A stretch of 64,000 nt of DNA from Stappia sediminis (GCF_009826895.1 NZ_WUMV01000003.1:637501-701500); one strand, 5' to 3'. Positions 42,554-51,937 are shown, numbered from the stretch's first letter. The notes: a model not told the origin generated them from the sequence alone. A program made the numbers and translations.

Positions 42554-43564
42554 CTATGCCCGGCCTTCCTCGACCGCGTGGCAGGCGACGCCCGTTTCCC
42601 CGGCGCCCATGAAGAGCGGCAGTTCGCGCTTGCAGCGCTCGTTGGCGAGGGGGCAGCGCGGATGGAAGGCGCAGCCTGGAGGCGGGGTGATCGGGTTCGG
42701 GATTTCTCCTTCAACCGCCTTGCGCGGACGCCCGGACATCTCGAGATCCGGGATGGCCTCCAGAAGCATTCGCGTATAGGGGTGGCGCGGATTTCGGAAG
42801 AGTTCCTTTCCGTCGGCGACTTCAACGAGTCGGCCGAGGTACATGACGCCGATACGCTTCGCCATGTGCCGCACGACGGCGAGGTCATGGCTGATGAAGA
42901 GGTAGGTGAGGCCGAATTCGTCCTGCAGATCCTTCATGAGGTTCAGGATCTGAGCCTGGACGGAAACGTCCAGCGCGGAGGTCGGTTCGTCGCAGACGAG
43001 AAATTCTGGCTTCGAGGCGAGCGCGCGGGCGATACAGATGCGTTGGCGCTGGCCGCCGGAGAATTCATGCGGATATTTCGCACCGTCGCGCGGATCGAGG
43101 CGCACGAGTTCAAGCAACTCGCCGACGCGCTTCGAAATCGCTTTCTTGTCGTTTTCCAGCCCGAATGCGCGGATCGGTTCGGCGATGATCCGATCCACCC
43201 TCCAACGCGGATTGAGGCTCGCGTAAGGGTCCTGGAAGATCATCTGCATGCGCCGGCGCAGATCCCGCATCGCCTTTCCGCTTTGCGAGCCGCGCATGTC
43301 GACGCCGTCGACCGTAATCTCGCCGGCGGATGCCTCGAGCAGGCCGACGACCATCTTCGCAACCGTCGACTTGCCGGAGCCGGATTCGCCGACAAGCGCG
43401 AAAGTCTCACCCCGGGAGATCGAGAAGGTAATGTCCTGGGCAGCCTTCAGGAACGCCTTGGGCGAACGCTCGATAACGCGGTTCAACCAGGGTTTGGAAA
43501 CGTCGAAGGTGCGCGAAAGCCCGGAAACCCTGACCGTCTGCCGGTCCAATTCGTCAACGCCCAT
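42554..43564 (-). CDS. dppF: Peptide ABC transporter ATP-binding protein (DppF/OppF type)
   Basis: ATPase of a dipeptide/oligopeptide importer, 336 residues. Walker A is GESGSGKST, the signature EFSGGQRQRI, Walker B EFLVCDEPTSALD. The C-terminal oligopeptide/dipeptide extension contains PPGCAFHPRCPLANERC with the cysteines seen in this family. I chose the ATG at 43564, which overlaps the dppD stop as TGATG; the longer frame runs back through dppD. It is the last gene of the dppABCDF operon. Confidence 0.9.
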   Translation of the reverse strand: MGVDELDRQTVRVSGLSRTFDVSKPWLNRVIERSPKAFLKAAQDITFSISRGETFALVGESGSGKSTVAKMVVGLLEASAGEITVDGVDMRGSQSGKAMRDLRRRMQMIFQDPYASLNPRWRVDRIIAEPIRAFGLENDKKAISKRVGELLELVRLDPRDGAKYPHEFSGGQRQRICIARALASKPEFLVCDEPTSALDVSVQAQILNLMKDLQDEFGLTYLFISHDLAVVRHMAKRIGVMYLGRLVEVADGKELFRNPRHPYTRMLLEAIPDLEMSGRPRKAVEGEIPNPITPPPGCAFHPRCPLANERCKRELPLFMGAGETGVACHAVEEGRA

Positions 43565-44568
43565 CAGGCTTGCTCCACTTCGTTCGCGTGGCCGTTTCGC
43601 CCTTCCTCCACCAGCCAGCAGGCAACGCGGCTTGCGCCGACATCGATAGGATCGGGGCGCTCCGCGCGGCACCGGTCGAAGACATGGGCGCAGCGCGGGT
43701 TGAACGGACAGCCCTTCGGGATAGCGTCGAGCCGCGGCATGGAGCCGGGGATCTGGGTGAGGCGGTCATGTTCGCCAATGAGCGTGGGGATGGCCCCCAT
43801 CAGGCCGACGGTATAAGGATGGTGCGGGCTTTTCACCACATCGCGAACCGGCCCGATTTCCGCAACACGGCCCGAATACATGACCGCAACACGGTCGCAT
43901 GTCTCCGCGATCACGCCCATATCGTGGGTGATCAGCATGACGGACGCGCCGTGGTCGTTGCAGATGCGCTTGAGCAATCCGATGATCTGCGCTTGCACCG
44001 AAACATCCAGCGCCGTCGTCGGTTCGTCGGCAATGACGAGTTCCGGCTCCGCGCAAAGGGCAAGCGCGATGACGACGCGCTGGCGCATGCCGCCCGAAAA
44101 CTGATGCGGATAGGCGTCCAGCCGGTCGCCCGCCGCGGGAATGCCGACCTCTTCGAGCAGGCCGATCGCACGTTTGCGCGCCTCCGCTTCCGAGACCGGC
44201 AGATGCGTCATGATCGTCTCGGTGATCTGCTCGCCGATCGTGAAGAGCGGATTGAGGCTCGTCAGTGGATCCTGGAAGATCATGCCGATGCGCTTTCCGC
44301 GCACCTTGCGCATGGCTGCCTGGGACAGATTGTCGATCCGCTCGCCCTTCAGGCGGATTTCGCCACCCGCAATACGGCCAGGCGGTTCCAGAAGGCCGAT
44401 GATCGCCGAACCGGTGATCGACTTGCCGGCGCCGGATTCTCCGACGACGCCGAGCACCTCGCCCTTTTTCAGGTCGAAGGAGACGCCGTCGATGGCGGTC
44501 AGCGTGGCACGGCGCGTGGGAAATTCCACCTTGAGATCGCGTACGGAAAGGAGAGGTGTTTCGGTCAT
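43564..44568 (-). CDS. dppD: Peptide ABC transporter ATP-binding protein (DppD type)
   Basis: First ATPase of the peptide importer, 334 residues. Walker A is GESGAGKSI, the signature QFSGGMRQRV, Walker B ELVIADEPTTALD, and the C-terminal block PKGCPFNPRCAHVFDRC is typical of DppD/OppD. Walker A ends Lys-Ser-Ile-Thr, a normal variant. It follows dppC by nine bases and pairs with DppF as a heterodimer. Confidence 0.92.
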   Translation of the reverse strand: MTETPLLSVRDLKVEFPTRRATLTAIDGVSFDLKKGEVLGVVGESGAGKSITGSAIIGLLEPPGRIAGGEIRLKGERIDNLSQAAMRKVRGKRIGMIFQDPLTSLNPLFTIGEQITETIMTHLPVSEAEARKRAIGLLEEVGIPAAGDRLDAYPHQFSGGMRQRVVIALALCAEPELVIADEPTTALDVSVQAQIIGLLKRICNDHGASVMLITHDMGVIAETCDRVAVMYSGRVAEIGPVRDVVKSPHHPYTVGLMGAIPTLIGEHDRLTQIPGSMPRLDAIPKGCPFNPRCAHVFDRCRAERPDPIDVGASRVACWLVEEGRNGHANEVEQA

Positions 44569-44577
44569 TTCGCTCTC

Positions 44578-45522
44578 CTATCGAAGCTTCGGGTTGAGCG
44601 CGTCGCGCAGCCAGTCGCCGAGCAGGTTCACCGCGAGCACGAGAAGCGCGAGCGCGACGCCCGGGAAAATCGCGATCCACCATTCGCCGGAAAACAGGAA
44701 GTCGTTGCCGATGCGGATGAGCGTTCCGAGCGAAGGCTGAGTTGGCGGCACGCCGACCCCGAGGAAGGAAAGCGTCGCTTCGGTCACGATGGCGATCGCA
44801 AGGTTGATCGTCGCGATCACCAGCACGGGGCCGATCACGTTGGGCAGCACGTGGCGGATCATGATCAGGAACGGAGGAATGCCGATCAGGCGCGCGGCCT
44901 GAACGTATTCCTTGTTCTTTTCAACCAGCGTGGAGCCGCGCACGGTACGCGCGTATTGCACCCACAAGGACAGGGCGATGGAGAAGACGAGGATCCAGAA
45001 GACGTATTTCTCGCGGTCGAGATTGCCGAATACCCCGCGCGCCGCACCATCGATCAAAAGCGCGATAAGGATCGCCGGGAAGGTGAGCTGCACCTCGGCG
45101 ATGCGCATGATGATGGCATCCGTCCTGCCGCCCACGTAACCGGCAACAAGGCCGAGCAGAACGCCGACGATGGCCGCGAGAATGACCGACAGAAAGCCGA
45201 CGGCAAGCGAAATGCGCGACCCGTAGAGGATCGCCGAAAAGACGTCGCGGCCCTGATCGTCGGTTCCGAGAAGAAACCGCGGGTCGCTGCCATCCATCCA
45301 AAGCGGTGGCACGCGGGCATCCAGGATCGATATACCGGCCAGATCGAAGGGGTCATGCGGCGCGATCCACGGCGCGAAGAGCGCTCCGATGAAATAGAGC
45401 GCGGTAATCACGGCCGCGATCACGGTGATCTTGGATCGCAGGAAGGAATGAAGGATATCGCTGTCGAGCGCACGCTTGAGCGCTCCGCGCGGTGCATCCT
45501 GTTTAAGGGGTTCGTCGGACAT
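44578..45522 (-). CDS. dppC: Peptide ABC transporter permease (DppC type)
   Basis: Second permease of the peptide importer, 314 residues. An N-terminal extension with one helix is followed by the core permease domain. Blocks LLGTDDQGRDVFSAILYGSR and the EAA loop YVQAARLIGIPPFLIMIRHV are diagnostic of DppC/OppC. It follows dppB by 12 bases. It pairs with DppB to form the membrane channel. Confidence 0.92.
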   Translation of the reverse strand: MSDEPLKQDAPRGALKRALDSDILHSFLRSKITVIAAVITALYFIGALFAPWIAPHDPFDLAGISILDARVPPLWMDGSDPRFLLGTDDQGRDVFSAILYGSRISLAVGFLSVILAAIVGVLLGLVAGYVGGRTDAIIMRIAEVQLTFPAILIALLIDGAARGVFGNLDREKYVFWILVFSIALSLWVQYARTVRGSTLVEKNKEYVQAARLIGIPPFLIMIRHVLPNVIGPVLVIATINLAIAIVTEATLSFLGVGVPPTQPSLGTLIRIGNDFLFSGEWWIAIFPGVALALLVLAVNLLGDWLRDALNPKLR

Positions 45523-45534
45523 GTCTTTGAGCCC

Positions 45535-46512
45535 CTATTTGATCGCGCGTTCGGCGCGCAGCCGCGGGTCGACATAGAAGTAGAGAAGGTCGACCACGAA
45601 ATTGATCAGCACGAACAGGAAGGCGATCAGCATCAGGTAGGCCGCCATGATCGGAATATCGACATTCTGCACCGATTGCAGGAACAAGAGGCCCATGCCC
45701 GGCCACTGGAAGACGGTCTCGGTAATGATCGCGAAGGCGATGATGGTGCCAAGTTGCAGGCCGGTGATGGTGATCACGGGGACGAGCGTGTTCTTGAGCG
45801 CATGACGATAGTTCACCGCACGGTTCGGCAGACCGCGGGCACGCGCGAACTTGATGTAGTCGGTGCGAATTACCTCAAGCATTTCGGCGCGCACAAGGCG
45901 CATGATCAGCGTCATCTGGAACAGGCCCAGCGTGATTGCGGGCAGGATGAGCGCCTTTATGCCGCTCCATGTCAAAAGCCCGGTCGACCACCAGCCGATC
46001 TGCACCACCTCGCCGCGCCCGAAACTGGGCAGCCATTGCAGGTTCACGGAAAAAATGAAGATGAGCAGAATGCCGATGAAGAAAGTCGGCAGCGATATCC
46101 CGATGAGCGAGGCCGAAAGCAGGAATTTGGACAGGACGCCATCGCGATTGAGTCCGGTGTAGACGCCCATTGGAATGCCGACGAGGACGGCAAGGATCGC
46201 CGAGACGATGGAGAGTTCGAGTGTCGCCGGCAGTCGCTTGCCGATCATCTCCGCGACGGGCTGTTTGAACTGGTAGGACGTTCCGAAATTGAACTGCGCC
46301 GCATTGAGGATGAAGCGTGCGAACTGGATGATGACGGGATCATTCAGGCCAAGCCGTTCGCGGAGCGCTTCGCGCTGTTCCGGCGTCGTTTCCACGCCGA
46401 CCATCTGGTTGACGGGATCGCCGACGAAGCGGAACAGGGTGAAGGCTATCAACGCCACCACGATCATGACCAAAAGCGCCTGAAACAGGCGGCGGATACT
46501 GAAGGCGAGCAT
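45535..46512 (-). CDS. dppB: Peptide ABC transporter permease (DppB type)
   Basis: First permease of the peptide importer, 325 residues with about six helices. The N-terminal FSIRRLFQALLVMIVVALIA is typical of DppB, and the EAA-type loop is DYIKFARARGLPNRAVNYRH. FGTSYQFKQPVAEMI is the conserved periplasmic segment. It is separated from dppA by an 81-base gap holding a strong hairpin. Confidence 0.92.
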   Translation of the reverse strand: MLAFSIRRLFQALLVMIVVALIAFTLFRFVGDPVNQMVGVETTPEQREALRERLGLNDPVIIQFARFILNAAQFNFGTSYQFKQPVAEMIGKRLPATLELSIVSAILAVLVGIPMGVYTGLNRDGVLSKFLLSASLIGISLPTFFIGILLIFIFSVNLQWLPSFGRGEVVQIGWWSTGLLTWSGIKALILPAITLGLFQMTLIMRLVRAEMLEVIRTDYIKFARARGLPNRAVNYRHALKNTLVPVITITGLQLGTIIAFAIITETVFQWPGMGLLFLQSVQNVDIPIMAAYLMLIAFLFVLINFVVDLLYFYVDPRLRAERAIK

Positions 46513-46544
46513 ATTGCCTCGATCGGAAGAATTTCTGAAATCAA

Positions 46545-46572
46545 GCCCGGCGGCAAGGTATTGCCGCCGGGC
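46545..46572 (-). promoter_or_regulatory. Hairpin between dppA and dppB
   Basis: GCCCGGCGGCAA, loop GGTA, TTGCCGCCGGGC: a perfect 12-bp stem 21 bases after the dppA stop. No U-run follows on the minus strand, so it is likely an attenuator or mRNA-stabilising structure favouring dppA. Confidence 0.7.
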
Positions 46573-46593
46573 CGAAGGTCCGCAATCAGGATC

Positions 46594-48177
46594 CTACTTC
46601 TTGGTCACCCAGCGGAAGTGGAACTGATTGTCCGCACGCTGGACGAGTTCGAGCTTGTCCGAAACGCCCCAGGCAAGCCCCTGCTGATGCAGCGGAATGT
46701 GCGACACTTCCTCTGTCGTCATCTTGAAGGCGTCGTAGATCAGCTGATCGCGCTTTTCCGGATCGTTTTCCGAAAGGATCTGTGCGGAAAGCTCGTCCAC
46801 CTTCGGGTTGCAGTAGCCACCGAGGTTGAACGGTCCGCCTGCCCCGGAATCGTCGCGGCAGCCGTGCAGATTGGTCAGCACGTTCCAGCTGTCGAAGGAG
46901 CCGGGAGTCCAGCCAAGCAGGTAGAACGAGGTGTCATAGCCGCCCGACGCCAGCACCTTGGCGAAATATTTCGCCTTGGGCTGGGCGTTCAGGTCAACCT
47001 TCACGCCGATGCGCGCGAGGAAGGCGGCGACCGTCTGACAGATCGATTCGTCGTTTACGTAACGGTCGTTCGGGCAGTCCATGCCGACCGAGAACCCGTC
47101 CGGATATCCCGCCTCCGCCAGGAGCGCCTTCGCGGCCTCCGGGTCGTAGGGGAAACGCTCGAACTCGTCGGAGCGGGAGAACAGAAGCGGCGAGATCATC
47201 AGTGCCGAGGGCGTCGACAGGCCGCGCATGACCTTGTCCTTGATCGCCTCGATGTCGATAGCCTGATAGAACGCCTTGCGCACGCGAATGTCCTTGAAGG
47301 GATTTTTGCCCTTCACGTCGGAATAAAGAAGCTCATCGCGCTTCTGGTCCATCCCAAGGAAGATCGTGCGAAGCTCGGGACCCGTGAGCGCGCGGGTGCC
47401 GCTGTTGTCGTTCACGCGCTTGATGTCCTGCACGGGCACCGGATAGACCATGTCCAGCTCGCCCGAAAGAAGCGCTGCGATGCGCGTCGCGTCCGACGAG
47501 ATCGGCGTGAAGACGACCCGGTCGAGGTTGTGCTCGGCCTTGTCCCACCAACCGTCGTTCTTCGTGTAGACCGTACGCACGCCAGCTTCGTGGCTTTCGA
47601 TCTTGAACGGGCCCGTACCGTTCGCATGAAGGGCGGCATAATTCGGGTTGGTGTCGGAGGCGGAGGTGACCTTGACGGCGCTGTTCGCCTCGGTCCACTC
47701 CTTGTCCATGATGTACCAGGTATCCCACTCGTAGTGCAGGATCGGATTTGGGCCGGGAAGAACGAAATCGACGGTATATTCGTCGACGATCTCGACCTTG
47801 ACGTCGGGGCCGATGCGCGTGGTCAGATCCGAACCCTCCGCGCGAACGCGGTCGGCGGAAAAGGCTACATCCTCGGCCGTGAAGTCGTTCCCGTTATGGA
47901 ATTTCACGCCCTTGCGCAGATGGAAGCGCCAGCGGTTAGGCTCGACGACTTCCCAGCTCTCGGCCAGTGCCGGCTGGATCGCGAGGTCCGGCCCGCGCCG
48001 GGTCAGCCCTTCGTAGGTGTTGCCGAGCGAGCCGAGCGTGAAGGTTTCGTTCAGGCTGTAGGGATCGAGCGCGTTGAGCGTGCCCTGGAAGGCATAGTTG
48101 AGCTCCGCGGCAGACGCGCCACCGCTCGTCAACGCGGCAATTACGGCGGCAGCCGCAAACGGTTTCAGTCTTTTCAT
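46594..48177 (-). CDS. dppA: Peptide ABC transporter substrate-binding protein (family 5)
   Basis: Periplasmic solute-binding protein of family 5, 527 residues, with a signal peptide (PFAAAAVIAALTSGGASA, cleavage before AELNY). Family blocks are YEGLTRRGPDLAIQPALAES, WRFHLRKGVKFHNGNDFTAE and ANGTGPFKIES. It heads the dpp operon. An M20 deacylase gene precedes it on the same strand by 166 bases, hinting at import of acylated or dipeptide-like amino acid derivatives followed by hydrolysis. The exact ligand is unknown. Confidence 0.9.
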   Translation of the reverse strand: MKRLKPFAAAAVIAALTSGGASAAELNYAFQGTLNALDPYSLNETFTLGSLGNTYEGLTRRGPDLAIQPALAESWEVVEPNRWRFHLRKGVKFHNGNDFTAEDVAFSADRVRAEGSDLTTRIGPDVKVEIVDEYTVDFVLPGPNPILHYEWDTWYIMDKEWTEANSAVKVTSASDTNPNYAALHANGTGPFKIESHEAGVRTVYTKNDGWWDKAEHNLDRVVFTPISSDATRIAALLSGELDMVYPVPVQDIKRVNDNSGTRALTGPELRTIFLGMDQKRDELLYSDVKGKNPFKDIRVRKAFYQAIDIEAIKDKVMRGLSTPSALMISPLLFSRSDEFERFPYDPEAAKALLAEAGYPDGFSVGMDCPNDRYVNDESICQTVAAFLARIGVKVDLNAQPKAKYFAKVLASGGYDTSFYLLGWTPGSFDSWNVLTNLHGCRDDSGAGGPFNLGGYCNPKVDELSAQILSENDPEKRDQLIYDAFKMTTEEVSHIPLHQQGLAWGVSDKLELVQRADNQFHFRWVTKK

Positions 48178-48343
48178 TTCCCCTCTACTCCCCTCGTGGA
48201 ATGGACATCGGGCCTTTTTGGGCCTCTATCCTGTGGTGGGTTGGCCGATCGGTCGCTTTGGCTTTTGCTCTTGATTGCGCCGATCCGCTGGATGAACTGT
48301 AAACAGGCCGGTCAGCCTGCGTAAAGCGCTTGCTTGCCCACTA

Positions 48344-49543
48344 TTATGTCAACTCGCCGATGAGACGGCGAATGAACGCTTCGCCGGCAAGCAGTTGCGC
48401 TTTTTCGATAAATTCGTCTGGCTGGTGTGCCTGATCGATCGACCCCGGGCCGCAGACGATGGTGGAAAGCCCGGCTGCCTGGAACTGGCCCGCTTCGGTG
48501 CCATAGACGACGACGTTGCGGGAATTGTCACCGGTCAGGCGGCGCGCAAGCTCCTCCGCGGCGCCGTTTTCCTCGGGCTGCAGGCCGGGCACCGCGGATA
48601 CGCGTTCGATCCTGATTTCCGCTTCCGCCGCGCGGGCCTTCATCTCAGGTTCGATCTCGCTGCGCACGAAGGTTTCATACCGCTCTTGCCACTCGTCCTG
48701 GGACTCATGCGGCAACGAGCGTACGTCTGTGTAGAACCACGCGCTCCTGGCCACGATATTATGCGCGGTACCGCCTTCGAGCACGCCGCAATGCAGCGTC
48801 GTATAAGGCGGATCGAAGGGCGAGTCCTTCGGCGTTTCCGCGATGTTGGCTCGCGTGCGCCCGTCAAGCCATGCAACGATGCGCGCAGCGGCCGTGATCG
48901 CCGACACGCCCCGGTTCAACTGGCTGGAATGCACGGACTTTCCGGTGACCGTCGTGCGCAGGAGCATCGTGCCCTTGTGCGAATCGACCACCTTCATCGA
49001 CGTGGGCTCGCCGACGATGACGGCCGCCGGGCGTGGCCCCTCGCGCATCATCGCCTCGATCATGCGCGGTGCACCGAGGCAGCCGGTTTCCTCATCATAG
49101 GAAAGCGCGATGTGGATCGGCCGCTTCAGGTTCGCGGCCATCATCCGGGGAACATGCGAAAGCGCGATCGCGGCGAAGCTCTTCATGTCCGCGGTGCCGC
49201 GCCCGAAGAGCTTTCCGTCGCGCTCCGTGAGTTCGAATGGATCGCCCGACCAGTTCTGTCCTGCGACGGGCACGACATCCGTATGCCCGGAAAGCACGAC
49301 GCCGCCATCGACCCGCGGCCCAATAACAGCGTGGAGGTTAGCCTTTTCGCCGGTTTCGTCGAACGTCAGCTCCGACGCGATTCCGAACCCGCCGAGATAG
49401 GCACGAACGAAGTCGATGAGATCGAGATTGCTGCGGTCCGAAACCGTCGGAAAGCCGACGAGCCGGGCAAGCATTTCTTCTGTCGAATAGCGCGTGGCGT
49501 CCAAGTCGTATTCCAAAGCAGGAAGGCGGGTGCCATGACCCAT
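48344..49543 (-). CDS. argE: M20-family deacylase, acetylornithine deacetylase-like
   Basis: Zinc metallohydrolase of 399 residues, cytoplasmic (no signal peptide). Motifs are LSGHTDVVPVAG (His, Asp), FGRGTADMKSFAA (bridging Asp), SYDEETGCLGAPR (catalytic and metal Glu), IVGEPTSMKVV and a late GPGSIDQAHQPDEF histidine. The overall pattern is closest to ArgE, which releases acetate from N-acetylornithine. Alphaproteobacteria often make ornithine through ArgJ instead, so a catabolic role with the adjacent dpp transporter is possible. I treat the symbol as the family name rather than a proven function. Confidence 0.82.
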   Translation of the reverse strand: MGHGTRLPALEYDLDATRYSTEEMLARLVGFPTVSDRSNLDLIDFVRAYLGGFGIASELTFDETGEKANLHAVIGPRVDGGVVLSGHTDVVPVAGQNWSGDPFELTERDGKLFGRGTADMKSFAAIALSHVPRMMAANLKRPIHIALSYDEETGCLGAPRMIEAMMREGPRPAAVIVGEPTSMKVVDSHKGTMLLRTTVTGKSVHSSQLNRGVSAITAAARIVAWLDGRTRANIAETPKDSPFDPPYTTLHCGVLEGGTAHNIVARSAWFYTDVRSLPHESQDEWQERYETFVRSEIEPEMKARAAEAEIRIERVSAVPGLQPEENGAAEELARRLTGDNSRNVVVYGTEAGQFQAAGLSTIVCGPGSIDQAHQPDEFIEKAQLLAGEAFIRRLIGELT

Positions 49544-49605
49544 GGCAGGGATTTTACGTAAGGCTGGCCCGGATTGCGCCGCTCGTCAATCACTGTGGAA
49601 AAGCA

Positions 49606-51342
49606 TTATGCAGCGGATCCGCCCGACCGTTCGCGCCTGGCTGAACCCAGCGAGGTTTCAAGGCCGGCCACATCATGAATGGCGAAGACTTTCAGCGGAG
49701 CGCTGCGACCGCGTACCGCCAATTCACGAACCTCACCGATCTCTTCGGCGGCGATGCCTGCCGCTTCGAGGACTTCATTGGAAACGATCGCCAGCGCTTC
49801 ATTGTCCTTCGTGGCGTTTTCCAGCCGGCTTGCCACGTTCACAACGTCGCCAAGCGCCGTAAGGCCTGATTCGACGCCGCCTCGTCCGTCAAGGCCGATC
49901 CGCCCGAGGATGGAAGGACCGCCGTGCAGGCCGATGCCTATCCTCAGCGGCTCGCCCAAATGACCCTCGAGTTCCTGGTTGATCGCTTCGATTTCCTTCG
50001 CAAGCCTGACGATGGTTGATAAAGCCTGCCGCAATCCGGACCGGTAGTTCGTGTTCACGCCGTATAGCGCCATGACGCCGTCACCCATGACCTTGTCGAC
50101 CATGCCGCCGTCCGCCCGGATCGCCTTGACCACGCCGTCGATATAGCGGTTGAGGATAAAAACGACGTCGAAGGCGAGACGGCTTTCGGTCAGCCGCGTG
50201 AAACCGCGCATGTCGATGAACATGACCCCGATCTGCCGTTCCACACCCCAGCGGTATCGGTCGTGGAATGCGGCTGCGGGCAGGGGCTTTCCGGGCAGAA
50301 TCAGGGGACGCACGAGAAGGTCCGCCCTGGGTCTCACCTGGCAGGCGAGGCGCACGTTCTCGCCGGCGTGGATGCGCTTTAGCACGCTCTGCTCGGCGGC
50401 ACTTGGCGGGTCGAGGGTTTCCCCACCCTCAAGGATCATGGTGCGGCAGGTGGAACAGCGTCCGCGCCCGCCGCAGACCGACATCATCGGCACCCGGTTC
50501 ATGCGGCCGATTTCCAGAAGCGTGGGGCCCGGCGGAGATCTGACCGCCCGCTCGCCGGCAAAGGCGATGGATATCCGCCCGCCATAGCGTTTCCAGAGTT
50601 TTCGTCCGGCGATGAAAGCCAGGCAAAGCCCTATCAGGCCGTAGACGATGCCGTTGGCAACGCTTGCGAATTCGGCCAGCGCCTCTTGTTCGCCCGGTTT
50701 GAAGTTGCTTTTGTCCTCGTCCACGAGGTGAAGTCGTCTTGCCGCAGAAATCCATCCGGTCAGGGCGAGCAGGGGTATCGCGCCCGCAAGCACGAGAAAA
50801 GCCGGCTGCCACGAACGATACCAGTCGTATAGCCGCAGCCAATAATGCAGCCCGATCATGCCGTGGATCCAGACGATGAGAAGCAGCACCGATTGAAGCA
50901 GCGCATTGTCCGGCCACAATCCGGACAGTACATGGCGGTAGTCCACATAGGTTGCGAAGGCGACTTCCGCACCGCGCGTGTTCATGATGTGGCGGATAAG
51001 AAGGAAAGGTATCGAAAGCCCAAGGAAAAGCTGCAGGGCTTCCCATTTCGGCATGATCAGCGTGCCGCGCCTGGCCGTTTTCCAGAGCGCGAGCCCGGCA
51101 TGAATTGCCAGCGCGCCATAAAGCAGGCCCGTGCCGGCGGTCGAATGCCAGATCATGTAGCGAAAATCCTGGCCGGCTTGCATGGCGCCGAAGGAAATGT
51201 TGCCGAGCGCATGGTTTAGGAAATGAAGAAGCACGAAGGCAACGAGGACCAGACCGCTTGCAAGGCGCAAGCGCTGCTCCAGCGAACCGGACCCTGCCGG
51301 ACCTTTTCTTTCCCGTCGTCTGGCCGCGACCTTCGCCAGCAT
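49606..51342 (-). CDS. cyaC: Redox-regulated adenylate cyclase with di-haem-b membrane anchor and 2Fe-2S domain (CyaC type)
   Basis: Protein of 578 residues in three parts. The first ~240 residues form about six hydrophobic helices with repeated histidines (LLHFLNHALG, MIWHSTAG, LLIRHIMN, IVWIHGMIGLHYW), resembling the succinate-dehydrogenase cytochrome b anchor. Residues ~270-350 carry a plant-ferredoxin 2Fe-2S motif CGGRGRCSTC plus a later cysteine (RLACQV). The last ~200 residues are a class III cyclase with metal aspartates in MFIDMRGFTRL and KVMGDGVMALYG and the catalytic Asn/Arg in GDVVNVASRLE. This is the layout described for S. meliloti CyaC, whose activity follows quinone redox state. 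The ATG at 51342 has GGGGGA six bases upstream. Confidence 0.88.
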   Translation of the reverse strand: MLAKVAARRRERKGPAGSGSLEQRLRLASGLVLVAFVLLHFLNHALGNISFGAMQAGQDFRYMIWHSTAGTGLLYGALAIHAGLALWKTARRGTLIMPKWEALQLFLGLSIPFLLIRHIMNTRGAEVAFATYVDYRHVLSGLWPDNALLQSVLLLIVWIHGMIGLHYWLRLYDWYRSWQPAFLVLAGAIPLLALTGWISAARRLHLVDEDKSNFKPGEQEALAEFASVANGIVYGLIGLCLAFIAGRKLWKRYGGRISIAFAGERAVRSPPGPTLLEIGRMNRVPMMSVCGGRGRCSTCRTMILEGGETLDPPSAAEQSVLKRIHAGENVRLACQVRPRADLLVRPLILPGKPLPAAAFHDRYRWGVERQIGVMFIDMRGFTRLTESRLAFDVVFILNRYIDGVVKAIRADGGMVDKVMGDGVMALYGVNTNYRSGLRQALSTIVRLAKEIEAINQELEGHLGEPLRIGIGLHGGPSILGRIGLDGRGGVESGLTALGDVVNVASRLENATKDNEALAIVSNEVLEAAGIAAEEIGEVRELAVRGRSAPLKVFAIHDVAGLETSLGSARRERSGGSAA

Positions 51343-51494
51343 CGATATTCCCCCGGTAGAGGCCTGAGCCTTTAAAATAAGGCTGCTTACATCCCCATCT
51401 ACCTTCAGATGATTAAACTCATCGTCACGAAACCGTGGACAATCCGTCGCCGACACGACATCAAGTGCCTTGTTTCAAACGCATGCGAGGGGAC

Positions 51495-51860
51495 ATGACG
51501 GTTACGGTCTACGGCATTGCCAACTGCGATACGGTGAAAAAGGCACGCCGCTTTCTGGATGCGGCGGGTGTGCCTTACGCTTTTCACGACTACAAGAAAG
51601 CGGGCGTGACCCGCGAAAAACTTGAATCTTTCGTCGGCGAATTCGGCTGGCAGAAGGTGCTGAACACGCGCGGTACCACCTGGCGCAAGCTCGACGACGA
51701 GGTGAAGGAAGCGACGACGGATGCGGACGCCGCGATCGCGCTGATGCTTGAGAATCCGTCCATCATAAAGCGCCCTATCGTCGAGGCGGCCAGGCGCAAT
51801 TTTATCGGCTATGACGAGACGTCCTGGGAACTTGCGCTTGAAATGGGCGAATTGCGCTGA
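51495..51860 (+). CDS. ArsC/Spx-family thioredoxin-fold protein (YffB-like)
   Basis: Protein of 121 residues in the arsenate reductase ArsC/Spx family. It has a single N-terminal cysteine in YGIANCDTVKKARRFLD (Cys11) and the late KRPIVEA motif with the cis-proline region. Length and sequence are closer to the YffB subgroup, whose role is uncertain, than to ArsC proper. I chose the ATG at 51495 because GAGGGG lies just upstream. There are no arsenic resistance genes nearby, so arsenate reduction should not be assumed. It is followed by serA after 138 bases. Confidence 0.82.
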   Translation: MTVTVYGIANCDTVKKARRFLDAAGVPYAFHDYKKAGVTREKLESFVGEFGWQKVLNTRGTTWRKLDDEVKEATTDADAAIALMLENPSIIKRPIVEAARRNFIGYDETSWELALEMGELR

Positions 51861-51903
51861 TCCTCGTGATGTTTGGCGGCGCCGTTGATTTTGCGCCGCG
51901 GAA

Positions 51904-51937
51904 GGCGGTAAGAGTCCGGCGAATTCTCATTACCGCC
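51904..51937 (+). promoter_or_regulatory. Inverted repeat in the serA leader
   Basis: GGCGGTAA (51904-51911) pairs with TTACCGCC (51930-51937); GAG and CTC extend the stem across a one-base bulge. It lies 62 bases before the serA start. It may be an operator or leader structure; no known riboswitch class is recognisable. Confidence 0.35.

Noticed and set aside
43570-48324. A 1584-codon open frame antisense to the dpp genes
   Set aside because: dppD, dppC, dppB and dppA all lie in the same reading register on the minus strand. The codon-aligned opposite frame stops only where they use TTA, CTA or TCA codons, which are avoided in this GC-rich genome. The genes below it are unambiguous, so the frame is a shadow.
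51876-51900. GC-rich imperfect inverted repeat after the ArsC-like gene
   Set aside because: GCGGCGC/GCGCCGC could pair, but no T-run follows and such matches are common at this base composition.
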